This document shows positions 53,818-61,739 of a stretch of DNA of 64,000 nucleotides, in pieces (positions within the stretch are counted from its first letter, which is position 1; every line of letters starts with the position of its first letter). Under the pieces are notes generated by a model. That model was given only the letters and a program-made list of their open reading frames with translations, ran no database searches and had not been told where the DNA came from. The position numbers and the translations under genes are program-made. The stretch comes from Neorhizobium sp. UBA3556 (GTDB taxonomy: Bacteria; Pseudomonadota; Alphaproteobacteria; Rhizobiales; Rhizobiaceae): positions 29,431 to 93,430 of the forward strand of contig DFNX01000013.1 in NCBI GenBank assembly GCA_002376235.1. Reading direction: 5' to 3'.

Positions 53818-55569
53818 TCAGGCCCAGTCGGCCATCCGCCAATAGAGGTCGCTCGGACGCGCTTCCGGGGCATCCGCCTCTATTCTGGCTTCGCCAGCCC
53901 GATATCCTGCCGCTTTTTCTGCTTTTGTCATCGTTTCAGTGGCGTTTTCTTCGTTCTGAGCATCTTCCTGCGGCTGCTCGCTTTCCTGCTGGTGCTCGTC
54001 GCCGAAGGCGTGCTGTTGCGATGAAGCGTCCTGTTCCTCGTCCTCTATCGCTTCGATCGGCTCAGGTCTTCTTTGTTCGCGCCGGGGCTCCTCGTCGTCT
54101 GCAGGTGGATAGGCGGCCACATAGGGCCACGGCAAAGCTTCGCGTGCCTGCGTTGGCAGTGCACTTGCAGCACTCGCCATGGCGGCCATGTGCTGTTCCG
54201 TGGTGTCCGCCCTGGGCAATGTCGCAGCGAGCCGAGCCGTATCGGCTGCGCCCCCATTTGCGGTCTGCGAGGGTGTTGCCGTCGGGCTGCCTTGCGGTGA
54301 GGCTGGCTGCTGCTGGCTGTTGGCCGGGCGTTGCTGATCGACGAGCTTGCTCTCCGCTGCCGTCTGCATGGCAGCCGGCGAAGCCGGAAGATGCGGGGTT
54401 TCCGGCAAGTCGAGTTCGGAAAGGGTCATGGCCAGCCAGTTCGCCAGTTTCAACAGCGTCTGGTCGGAAAGCGCCGACCAAAGCCGCGCGGGAACCGGCA
54501 TGTCCCGCTTGAACATCTCCATCGCCGTGCGCGCCAAAGCCTGCATTTCGTCCGGTTCTGGCGCGTTAACAGGCTGCGCGGCCTGGGCGGCTGCGGTCGA
54601 GGCCTGATTACCGGGGATGGCTGTCGCCGTACCGAGTTTGCCGAAATCGCTTTCGGCTCGCACAGAATTTGGCTGTGAAGTCAGCGGCAGAGCAGGTTGG
54701 GATATCACCTGCCTGGTCGCTCCCGTTATCTCGTTTGCGCTGGTGCCTATCCGATTTGATGTTGCCGATGGCACTGTATTGGATTGGTCACGCGCAGATT
54801 TTGCGATTGGCTCAAGTTGATCCGGCTTGAACGTCACCGGCGTCGATGTGGTGGCGTTTGGAGGCCCTGAAGGGCGTTGGTTTTGCCCTTCCGCAAGCTT
54901 CTGCATGCCATCGTTCGTCGTCGGTTGGCGAGGAGGGACAATCTCGTTGACGGTGGGGGCTGCAGGCGCCTTTCCGACCTGGCTTACCGGCGTGGCAGCT
55001 GCCAAGGCGCCAGTTTGCGGTACGCGTGCACTATTGCCATTCAAGGGAGCATCCGTGCTGCCATTCTGCCGATAGAAGCTGACTACGGTTTTTGCGGCAA
55101 GATCGCGCTGGGCGATGTTGGCCACCTCCATATGGGCAACAAGCCTGGCAGCCATCGGGCCAACCGGCTCTTTCAGGATTTCCGCCATCAGCTTTAGGGA
55201 AATGCCTTTGACGATCTGGTTCAGGAGCCGTTCCACATTGGCGATCTCCTGCGGCTTCAAGCGCTGCACGACCTCGAAGAGACGAGCCGTATAGTCGAGC
55301 AACGACTCGTTTTCCCCGCGCGGAGTCTTCAGGAGTTTGCCGATCGTCTCGGCAAGAATTGACGAACCCTGTGCCAGCTTGAGCTGGGCAGAAAGCGAGG
55401 CGGCATCGAGGCGTGCGCCTGAAAGGGCTGTGTCGTTTGCCGTCTGCGATTGCGAGACTTTTGACGACACGATTACACGCGCAGACGTAACCGCCGCCTG
55501 CGCCTGGCTCTGGTAATCTGCAGTCGAACTCAACGCGGCACGAACGGGTGGCAGCATCGCATGCTCCAT
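53818..55569 (-). CDS. Large hypothetical protein, Ala/Gln/Pro-rich
   Basis: A 583-aa protein with no signal peptide, membrane helix or recognised domain. An N-terminal helical part (about 60-170: IGKLLKTPRGENESLLDYTARLFE, LNQIVKGISLKLMAEILKEP) is followed by a long disordered region rich in A, T, P, Q and S. A short helical patch is at about 345-400 (ALARTAMEMFKRDMPVPARLWSALS), then an acidic Glu/Gln-rich tail ending PSDLYWRMADWA. The general plan resembles secreted or hook-length-control proteins, but no homology is visible. ATG 55557 (GGAG 6 nt upstream) may be the true start. Confidence 0.75.
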   Translation of the reverse strand: MEHAMLPPVRAALSSTADYQSQAQAAVTSARVIVSSKVSQSQTANDTALSGARLDAASLSAQLKLAQGSSILAETIGKLLKTPRGENESLLDYTARLFEVVQRLKPQEIANVERLLNQIVKGISLKLMAEILKEPVGPMAARLVAHMEVANIAQRDLAAKTVVSFYRQNGSTDAPLNGNSARVPQTGALAAATPVSQVGKAPAAPTVNEIVPPRQPTTNDGMQKLAEGQNQRPSGPPNATTSTPVTFKPDQLEPIAKSARDQSNTVPSATSNRIGTSANEITGATRQVISQPALPLTSQPNSVRAESDFGKLGTATAIPGNQASTAAAQAAQPVNAPEPDEMQALARTAMEMFKRDMPVPARLWSALSDQTLLKLANWLAMTLSELDLPETPHLPASPAAMQTAAESKLVDQQRPANSQQQPASPQGSPTATPSQTANGGAADTARLAATLPRADTTEQHMAAMASAASALPTQAREALPWPYVAAYPPADDEEPRREQRRPEPIEAIEDEEQDASSQQHAFGDEHQQESEQPQEDAQNEENATETMTKAEKAAGYRAGEARIEADAPEARPSDLYWRMADWA

Positions 55570-55779
55570 CTGTTATCTGCGACGGTGGGACAGGTTCGGC
55601 CAATGTCTGGGAATTGTGCGGCTGCGGCCGCAACGCCTCATGGCGGTATGATGCCGATTGATAGACGTTAAATGAAAATGGTTAACAGCCGGCTAACTGC
55701 CGCCCGCGTGGTGCTGCAGATTGCCGGATCCCCGATCAAGCGGCATACTGAAGACGCTTTGAGCGGATCTTCCGAACGC

Positions 55780-56403
55780 TCAGCTATGCGCGAAAATATC
55801 CGTCTCTTCCCATCCGAGCAGATCGAGTCTTGCGCGGGTCGGTAGGAACTCGAAGCAGGCTGCGGCAAGATCGATGCGGTTGTCGCGGATCAGCCGCATC
55901 GTCAGCTTGTCGCGCAACGCATGCAGATAAAGTACGTCAGAAGCCGCATATTCGAGCTGCGCCTGTGACAGCGTTTCGGCTGCCCAGTCTGTCTGCTGCT
56001 GGGCCTTGGAAATATCGACCTCGACCAGTTCTCGCAGATTGTCCTTCAATCCGTGACGATCCGTATAGGTTCGGGTCAGGCGTGACGCGATCTTGGTGCA
56101 GAAGACCGGTGTGGCCAATACCCCGAATGTATGGAAAAGCACGGCAATATCGAATCGGCCGTAGTGGAAGATTTTTTGCCGAGACGAATCGGCCAGCAAT
56201 GCGACGAGGTTAGGCGCCTGATTCTGTCCGGCTGCAATGCGGATGACGTCTGCGGTGCCATCGCCCGGCGATAATTGCACAACACATAGGCGATCACGGC
56301 GAGGGATCAGGCCGAGCGTCTCGGTATCGATCGCGATCGCGCCCGTGTAACGGGCCGCTGCTGCTGCCGGAAGATCTCCCTCGTGGTAGCGAATTTCAGC
56401 CAT
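55780..56403 (-). CDS. rnd: RNase D-like 3'-5' exonuclease (short form)
   Basis: A 207-aa DEDDy exonuclease. Acidic site residues are Asp26/Glu28 (IAIDTETLG), Asp85 (HYGRFDIAVLF) and Tyr152-x3-Asp156 (EYAASDVLYLHAL). It lacks the C-terminal HRDC domains of E. coli RNase D, as is usual for the roughly 200-residue rhizobial form. The ATG at 56403 is followed at once by the AEIRYHEGD family start. A frame reaching 56547 adds an unlikely extension. Divergent from the sRNA. Confidence 0.9.
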   Translation of the reverse strand: MAEIRYHEGDLPAAAAARYTGAIAIDTETLGLIPRRDRLCVVQLSPGDGTADVIRIAAGQNQAPNLVALLADSSRQKIFHYGRFDIAVLFHTFGVLATPVFCTKIASRLTRTYTDRHGLKDNLRELVEVDISKAQQQTDWAAETLSQAQLEYAASDVLYLHALRDKLTMRLIRDNRIDLAAACFEFLPTRARLDLLGWEETDIFAHS

Positions 56404-56526
56404 AATCGCGCCTTTCCAAGCATTTGAATCGATATTGCCTATAATCCAGCTTTGCTCATAGCGATATAGTGATGATGGCAGACATGATGTTGCCAATATG
56501 GGCAAATGCTCAGCATTGCACCTATT

Positions 56527-56581
56527 GCATTGCTGCAATGCGCCCAACCGGCTTGGCGAGCATACCAGTGTTAGCCTATAT
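56527..56581 (+). promoter_or_regulatory. sRNA promoter with upstream palindrome
   Basis: CTTGGC (56552), an 18-bp spacer and CTATAT (56576) form an alphaproteobacterial sigma-70-like promoter. The palindrome GCATTGC-T-GCAATGC (56527-56541) ends 10 bp before the -35 and could be a regulator site. Confidence 0.55.
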
Positions 56582-56587
56582 ATTGCT

Positions 56588-56711
56588 CATCGAACGACGC
56601 ACTCCTCCTCCCAGTGTCGTTCGATACGGATCGGCAACATCCTCCTCCTCCCAGTTGTCGATCAAGTTTAAAGCCTGGCGCATCCTCCTCCCGCGCCAGG
56701 CTTTTCGCTTT
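56588..56711 (+). ncRNA. CCTCCTCCC-loop sRNA (cuckoo/alpha-r14 type)
   Basis: Three consecutive hairpins each show the anti-Shine-Dalgarno motif CTCCTCCC in the loop. H1 is 56591-56623 (CGAACGAC stem, loop CCTCCTCCC), H2 is 56629-56663 (GATCGGCAAC stem with one G-U) and H3 is 56670-56704 (perfect 12-bp AAAGCCTGGCGC stem) followed by a T-rich tail that serves as terminator. About 120 nt long. This architecture is that of the alphaproteobacterial cuckoo/alpha-r14 sRNAs, thought to bind ribosome-binding sites of mRNAs through their loops. The transcript ends are inferred. Confidence 0.85.
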
Positions 56712-56860
56712 TCTGGAGGTCTTTTCCCAAAGACGATTGAACCGCGTATCCGAGATTGTTCTGCGATCAGGCTTGTTTCTTGCCGATTTGGTGAGGTTTT
56801 CAACGCCCGATGCCTTTTCATGAAAGGCTCGAAATGGGCGCTGAACGTTTCCCCTCGCGA

Positions 56861-57853
56861 TCAGCGTAAAGCGTCTATCGCGCTGAGCACGTCGTCTTCG
56901 ACCTCTATCCCATTCGTCAAAGCTTCGGCCCGCATACCTTTCCCCTTGCGGCCGGGAAGCCGGACGCCTTCCTGGCTCGTCATTTCTTCAGCAAGCGCGG
57001 CCATGCGCATGGCGGTGCCACCGCCATTGGCTGCGTCCGGATCGATCGCGATGATCGTGTGACCAAGTTCCGGTGGCGGGCCATTTTCGTCAAAAAGCGA
57101 GGTTGCCTCGTAAGAGAAGTTTGCACCTGCAAGACCTGCAGAAAGCACCTCCACCATCAGCGCCAGTGCAGCCCCCTTGGCGCCGCCCGAGGGAGCCATG
57201 GTGCCTTTAAGCGCCGCAGCGGGATCCGTGGTGGGATTGCCTTCAATATCGAAGGCCCAGTCATCGGGAATGCCCTTGCCCCTCTGGTGGGCCTCCATGA
57301 CCTTGCCACGCGCGACCTTCGAGAGTGCCAGGTCTATGACCAAAGGATCCGAATTCAAAACAGGAACTGTAAAGGCGATCGGGTTGGTGCCGAAGAGCGG
57401 GCTTTTCCCACCCCAGGGCGCCATGGCGGCCGGTGCATTGGCGAACATCATGGCGATCAGCCCCTGGTCGGCAAAGCGCTCCACTGTCAGTGCCATAACC
57501 CCGGCATGATGCGAGCGCCCGATGGCGGCAAAGGCGATCCCCTGTTCGCGGGTGATGGCCGGAAGTTCGGCAACGGCAAGATCGAGAGCAGGGTAGGCAA
57601 AGCCATGCGCGGCGTCTATCGATAAAACTGCGGGACGTGTGCGTAAGGATCGTGGCGTGGCAGAGCCGTTCACTTTACCGGTTCTAACCTGCTTCACATA
57701 AGCAGGTACGCGGCGAAGGCCGTGGCCGGATTGACCGGCGGCTTCCGATTGAACCAGTGCGCGGGCGACGGAAAGAGCGGCCGAAGGCACGACGCCATTG
57801 TCTTCGAAGATGCTGCGGATGAGCGCTTCGGCTTCAGTCAAGGTCATATGCAT
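56861..57853 (-). CDS. Ldh_2 family NAD(P)-dependent malate/lactate-type dehydrogenase
   Basis: A 330-aa member of the unusual malate/L-lactate/ureidoglycolate dehydrogenase family. Conserved blocks GHGLRRVPAYVKQVRTG, IGRSHHAGVMALTVERFA, LFGTNPIAFTVP and PSGGAKGAALALMVEVL are present. Substrates in the family include malate, 2-ketogluconate-type acids, delta-1-piperideine-2-carboxylate and ureidoglycolate, so the reaction here stays open. It is convergent with the sRNA and 96 bp from tonB on the same strand. Confidence 0.88.
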   Translation of the reverse strand: MHMTLTEAEALIRSIFEDNGVVPSAALSVARALVQSEAAGQSGHGLRRVPAYVKQVRTGKVNGSATPRSLRTRPAVLSIDAAHGFAYPALDLAVAELPAITREQGIAFAAIGRSHHAGVMALTVERFADQGLIAMMFANAPAAMAPWGGKSPLFGTNPIAFTVPVLNSDPLVIDLALSKVARGKVMEAHQRGKGIPDDWAFDIEGNPTTDPAAALKGTMAPSGGAKGAALALMVEVLSAGLAGANFSYEATSLFDENGPPPELGHTIIAIDPDAANGGGTAMRMAALAEEMTSQEGVRLPGRKGKGMRAEALTNGIEVEDDVLSAIDALR

Positions 57854-57949
57854 GGGGAGGGGGTCCAGAAATTCCGTGTTGAGGCGAGAGATCAGAGCGA
57901 GCTGCCTTCGCCTCCAAACGGAATGTCGGGCCGGATCCCTCTTAAGCGA

Positions 57950-58882
57950 TCACTCGCACTCTACCGACTGGGTAAGTGAACTGGCAACACCTGAAGGCGG
58001 TGCCGGAATCGGTGAGGCCTTGCGAATGGCTGCCGTCACATAATCATCGATCTGAGCATTGCCTGAGGAGCGTGCAACAGAAACGCGACCGATATTACCG
58101 CCGTTGTCGAATGTGAAGCTGACCGTGACGACGCCCTTGTCGCGGACCGGGCAGCGACGGGCGTTGCGTGCGATCTTGGCTCGGACACGCGTCATCCAAC
58201 GAGCCGGCGAGACCGAAGAGGTCGCAACAGAACCGGTCGACGACTGGCTTGCTGCATTCCGGTTTGATTGCTGTACCTGCGCCTTGGCCTGGGCAAGCTC
58301 CTTCTGAGCCTGCTGCTGTTGTGGCTTTTTGCGCTCGACCTTCTTGGGTTTCTTTTTCGGTTCCGGCTTTTCCGCGATCTCCGGCGGTGGCGGCGGAGGA
58401 CGAACGACCGGCAGCGGCACCTCGACATTTTCGAGCGCCGCAGTCATCTGCTGTTCGAGCGGATCTGGCTCTTCGATCGGCTCCGGCGGTGGCTCGGGCA
58501 GGGGCTGAGCGATCTCAGGCTCGGGCGGAAGAGGTTCTTCCTCGACAACTTCTTCGGGCGGCGGTTCCACCGGATCGGGCAGCGGATCAGGCTCCTGCTG
58601 AACCTCTTCGACAGGTTTTACCTGCTCGCTCTCCACCTTCTCTGAATCGGTCGTGTCGGGCGAAACCTGTTCCGCCTCCGTATTGACGGCCTCCGGTTCC
58701 GGCGCAAGCTCGATCATGATTGCAGCGGGCGGTGCGCTGTCAGCATCGACGACCGGTTCCTCCTGCATCAGAAGGGCAGCGGCGGCGATATGCGCGCTCA
58801 GCACCAGCACGGAGGCGCCAGCCCATAGCGAGATCTCGCCGATCTTCTGAACCCGATTGCGATAGGGGGCGGCAGGGTTCAT
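57950..58882 (-). CDS. tonB: TonB energy-transducing protein
   Basis: A 310-aa TonB. One N-terminal membrane helix (SLWAGASVLVLSAHIAAAALL), a long Pro/Glu-rich periplasm-spanning region with a Lys/Pro stretch (EPKKKPKKVERKKPQ), and a C-terminal TonB domain (about 230-300; ARNARRCPVRDKGVVTVSFTF, GNAQIDDYVTAAIRKASPIP). It carries proton-motive energy from ExbBD to outer-membrane receptors for iron and other ligands. The ATG overlaps exbD by 4 bp. Confidence 0.94.
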   Translation of the reverse strand: MNPAAPYRNRVQKIGEISLWAGASVLVLSAHIAAAALLMQEEPVVDADSAPPAAIMIELAPEPEAVNTEAEQVSPDTTDSEKVESEQVKPVEEVQQEPDPLPDPVEPPPEEVVEEEPLPPEPEIAQPLPEPPPEPIEEPDPLEQQMTAALENVEVPLPVVRPPPPPPEIAEKPEPKKKPKKVERKKPQQQQAQKELAQAKAQVQQSNRNAASQSSTGSVATSSVSPARWMTRVRAKIARNARRCPVRDKGVVTVSFTFDNGGNIGRVSVARSSGNAQIDDYVTAAIRKASPIPAPPSGVASSLTQSVECE

Positions 58883-59397
58883 GGTGCTACTCCAGGCGCC
58901 GCTCCAGCGGGCGCTGGCGCAGTTTGTGCTTCAGGCTGAGCCTGAGCACCTGGCTGAGCTGCCGGTTGAGCAGCGCCAGGCAACACTTCCAGCCCGACCA
59001 GCGCGATCTTCAGATATCCCGAATTGCGAAGCAAATTCATCACTTCCATGAACTGGCCGTAATCGACGGCCTTGTCGGCACGCAAAAATATACGCGTGTC
59101 CTTATTGCCGCCGGTGATCGTGTCGAGCCTGGCCGCCAGTTGTTCGCGCGCCACCGGATCATTGCCGAGGTTGAGCGTCAGGTCCGACTGGACGGTCAGA
59201 TAGAGAGGTTCTTCCGGCCGCTGTGCAGGCTTCGCGCTCGATGCAGGCAGGTCGACATTGACGTCCACCGTCGAGAGCGGGGCGGCGACCATGAAGATGA
59301 TCAGGAGGACCAGCATGACGTCGATGAACGGCGTCACGTTGATCTCGTGGTTCTCCTGCAATTCCTCGCCGTGATGTTCGCGAATGCCGCCGGCCAT
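58879..59397 (-). CDS. exbD: ExbD biopolymer transport protein
   Basis: A 172-aa ExbD with one membrane helix carrying the functional Asp (NVTPFIDVMLVLLIIFMV) and a periplasmic domain (FLRADKAVDYGQFMEVMNLL). The C-terminal tail is unusually Ala/Gln/Pro-rich. GGAGAG precedes the start, 4 bp after exbB. It forms the proton channel with ExbB that powers TonB. Confidence 0.95.
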   Translation of the reverse strand: MAGGIREHHGEELQENHEINVTPFIDVMLVLLIIFMVAAPLSTVDVNVDLPASSAKPAQRPEEPLYLTVQSDLTLNLGNDPVAREQLAARLDTITGGNKDTRIFLRADKAVDYGQFMEVMNLLRNSGYLKIALVGLEVLPGAAQPAAQPGAQAQPEAQTAPAPAGAAPGVAP

Positions 59398-59401
59398 GGT
59401 T

Positions 59402-60643
59402 TTACTCTCCGGCCATGAGGGATACCGGGGCCGACTTGCGGCCGCCCGGAGGAACCTTGCGGAAATCGAGATCGCGACTTACCAGCCGCTCGACGCCGCT
59501 GGCGGCATCGGCAAGCAGCTGGCGGTAACCGGTCACCGAGCGGGCAAACAGGTTGTAGATCACGACGGCCGGAATGGCGGCAACGAGACCGATGGCCGTT
59601 GCAAGCAGTGCTTCGGCGATGCCGGGTGCAACGACAGCAAGATTGGTCGTCTGCGTTTCCGAAATGCCGATAAACGAGTTCATGATACCCCAGACCGTGC
59701 CAAACAGGCCGACGAAGGGCGCAACAGAGCCGATCGTTGCCAGAATGCCGGTACCGCGCGCAATACGGCGGCCGGCAAAGGCCTCGATGCGCGACAGGGA
59801 CGAGCCGACACGTTCTTTCACACCGTCACCCTCGACATGGTCGAGAGCATCTGCGGACATCTTCATTTCCTCGGCAGCGGCTTGCAGCATATAGGCGGCG
59901 GGGCCACCGCGTCCGGCAGAGGCGTCGACTGCTTCTGCAAGCGTGCGGGAATTGCGGATGATCTTGATGATACGGCCTGCACGGGCGCGGGCGCCGGCAA
60001 GCTCAAGCGTCTTCACCAGCCAAACGGTCCAGGTTGCGAGCGATGCGATGGCAAGCCCGATCATGACGCTTTTCACGACCCAGTCTGCCGCCATGAACAT
60101 GCCCCAGGGGGACAGATCATGGGGAATTGTCAGTGCTTCCGGCTCGTCAGCCGGGGCAAGATCCGTCACGGTTTCCTGAGGCAACTGTGCCTGAACGGGG
60201 GCCGAACCGGCGTCGGCTGCGGGCGTGTCAGGTATCGAACCCGGTGCGGGCTGTGAAGCGACCGGAGCTGGCGTCTCGGCCGGCGTAGAAGGTACAACTG
60301 GCTGCGCCTGTGCCTGGGCAGTGGGAGCCGTCTCGTTTGCTGATGGTGCAGCAGGTGCTGCTGGTGCCACGCTTTCTGAAGGAGCAGAAGGCGTTGTCGG
60401 AGCCTGCGCAGTTGCCGGTGCGGCGGGAGCAGCTCGACCGGTGGTTGGCGCAGCGGAAGAGGCGGGGGCCGGCTGTTGTGTTGTGTTGTCAGCCTGCGGA
60501 GCGGCCGGTGCCTCTTGAGCAGAGGTTTGGGCCATTGCCATGGCGCTCAACAAGGTAAGCGTCGCAACCGACAGTCCGAGATGTTTCGCAACCTTCCCAA
60601 GGCGGCGGTTTCCGGCGACGGTAGGGGCAAAAGCAGCAGACAT
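59402..60643 (-). CDS. exbB: ExbB biopolymer transport protein (long form)
   Basis: A 413-aa ExbB. The extra N-terminus (about 1-180) is an export-signal-like helix followed by an Ala/Pro/Thr-rich periplasmic stretch, common in rhizobial ExbB. The canonical three-helix MotA/TolQ/ExbB core follows (LATIGSVAPFVGLFGTVWGI, ALLATAIGLVAAIPAVVIYN). ATG 60643 (MSAAFAPTVAG) is chosen. A frame reaching 60694 lacks a site. First gene of exbB-exbD-tonB. I could not identify an iron-control box in the upstream gap. Confidence 0.93.
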   Translation of the reverse strand: MSAAFAPTVAGNRRLGKVAKHLGLSVATLTLLSAMAMAQTSAQEAPAAPQADNTTQQPAPASSAAPTTGRAAPAAPATAQAPTTPSAPSESVAPAAPAAPSANETAPTAQAQAQPVVPSTPAETPAPVASQPAPGSIPDTPAADAGSAPVQAQLPQETVTDLAPADEPEALTIPHDLSPWGMFMAADWVVKSVMIGLAIASLATWTVWLVKTLELAGARARAGRIIKIIRNSRTLAEAVDASAGRGGPAAYMLQAAAEEMKMSADALDHVEGDGVKERVGSSLSRIEAFAGRRIARGTGILATIGSVAPFVGLFGTVWGIMNSFIGISETQTTNLAVVAPGIAEALLATAIGLVAAIPAVVIYNLFARSVTGYRQLLADAASGVERLVSRDLDFRKVPPGGRKSAPVSLMAGE

Positions 60644-60908
60644 TTCAGGCGATACTCCGACTATTGCCGAAAGGCATTTTTGCCGGCTCGGCACGATATC
60701 ATTCGGTCACGGCCCAACTTGAGGCCAGCAACAGACTTTGCTGCTATGCGATAATAAACATGACTACAAATGGCAACTAATAAATCTTGAGTGAAGCCGC
60801 CAATTTTACCTTCAGCATATCGGAAATGACGGAAGTCAGGCCTGTTGTGGTCTGCGCCATACCATATTGGCGCAGACCAGCTGCTTATCGGATTTTTTCT
60901 CTTAAGGT

Positions 60909-61667
60909 TTAGCGGGCCAGCCAGCCGCCATCTACGGGCAGGACGGTGCCATGGATATAGTCCGACGCCGAAGAGGCGAGGAAGACGGCAGCGCCGCCCA
61001 GTTCTTCCGGCTTGCCCCAGTGCCCGGCGGGAATGCGCGCCAGAATGGCGGCATTTCGGTCGGGATCGTTGCGCAGTGCCTCGGTGTTGTTGGTCGAGAA
61101 ATAGCCAGGCGCAATCGCGTTGACGTTGATGCCCTTACCCGCCCATTCGCAGGCCAGAAGCCGGGTCAGGCCGGCAAGTCCGCTCTTCGATGCCGTGTAT
61201 GAAGGAATGCGGATCCCCCCCTGGAAGGATAAAAGCGAGGCGATATTGACGATCTTTCCACCCTTTTCGGCTGCAACGAGACGTCGGGCGAAGGCTTGAG
61301 ACAGAAAGAAGACGTTCTTCAGGTTCACGTCCATCACCGCGTCCCAGTCTTCCTCGGTAAAGTCGAGGGCATCGGCGCGGCGGATAATCCCCGCATTATT
61401 GACGAGGACATCTGCACCGCCGGACCATTCTGTCGTCTCGTCCAAAATGCGTTCGATCGGTTCAAGCGTGGAAAGATCTGCCGAAATCGCGAGGCTTTCA
61501 CCGCCAGCGGCTTTGATCGCAGCTTCCGTCTCTGCCATTGATGAGCGACCGACGAGCGCCACTTTGGCTCCAGCCTCGGCGAGCGCCACAGCAATGGCTT
61601 GGCCTAAGCCGGTATTGGCGCCGGTGACGATTGCTGTCTTGCCGGTCAGATCGAACGAAAGTGCCAT
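60909..61667 (-). CDS. kduD: 2-dehydro-3-deoxy-D-gluconate 5-dehydrogenase (KduD-type SDR)
   Basis: A 252-aa short-chain dehydrogenase. Cofactor motif IVTGANTGLGQAIAVALAEAG, NNAGIIRRADALDFTEEDWD, the catalytic Ser in NIASLLSFQGG and YTASKSG (Tyr-x3-Lys) are in order, and the C-terminus SDYIHGTVLPVDGGWLAR fits KduD closely. The enzyme interconverts 5-keto-4-deoxyuronate-derived ketodeoxygluconate in pectin-type uronate breakdown, though no kduI is nearby. ATG 61667 has GGAGA 8 nt upstream. It follows infB, where rbfA would be expected. Confidence 0.9.
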   Translation of the reverse strand: MALSFDLTGKTAIVTGANTGLGQAIAVALAEAGAKVALVGRSSMAETEAAIKAAGGESLAISADLSTLEPIERILDETTEWSGGADVLVNNAGIIRRADALDFTEEDWDAVMDVNLKNVFFLSQAFARRLVAAEKGGKIVNIASLLSFQGGIRIPSYTASKSGLAGLTRLLACEWAGKGINVNAIAPGYFSTNNTEALRNDPDRNAAILARIPAGHWGKPEELGGAAVFLASSASDYIHGTVLPVDGGWLAR

Positions 61668-61689
61668 ACAAAATCTCCACATAAACGAA

Positions 61690-61717
61690 AACCGCCGGGG
61701 ATTACTCCCCGGCGGTT
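61690..61717 (-). terminator. Terminator of infB
   Basis: An 11-bp perfect stem AACCGCCGGGG / CCCCGGCGGTT with a 6-nt loop ends in TTTTCGTTT on the minus strand, 23 bp after the infB stop. It would separate infB from kduD. Confidence 0.8.
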
Positions 61718-61739
61718 CCTAACATGACAATTGTCAAGC

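Noticed and set aside
60644..60908. Iron-responsive operator upstream of exbB
   Set aside because: The AT-rich stretch near 60760-60790 suggests a promoter, but I could not match a known rhizobial iron motif.
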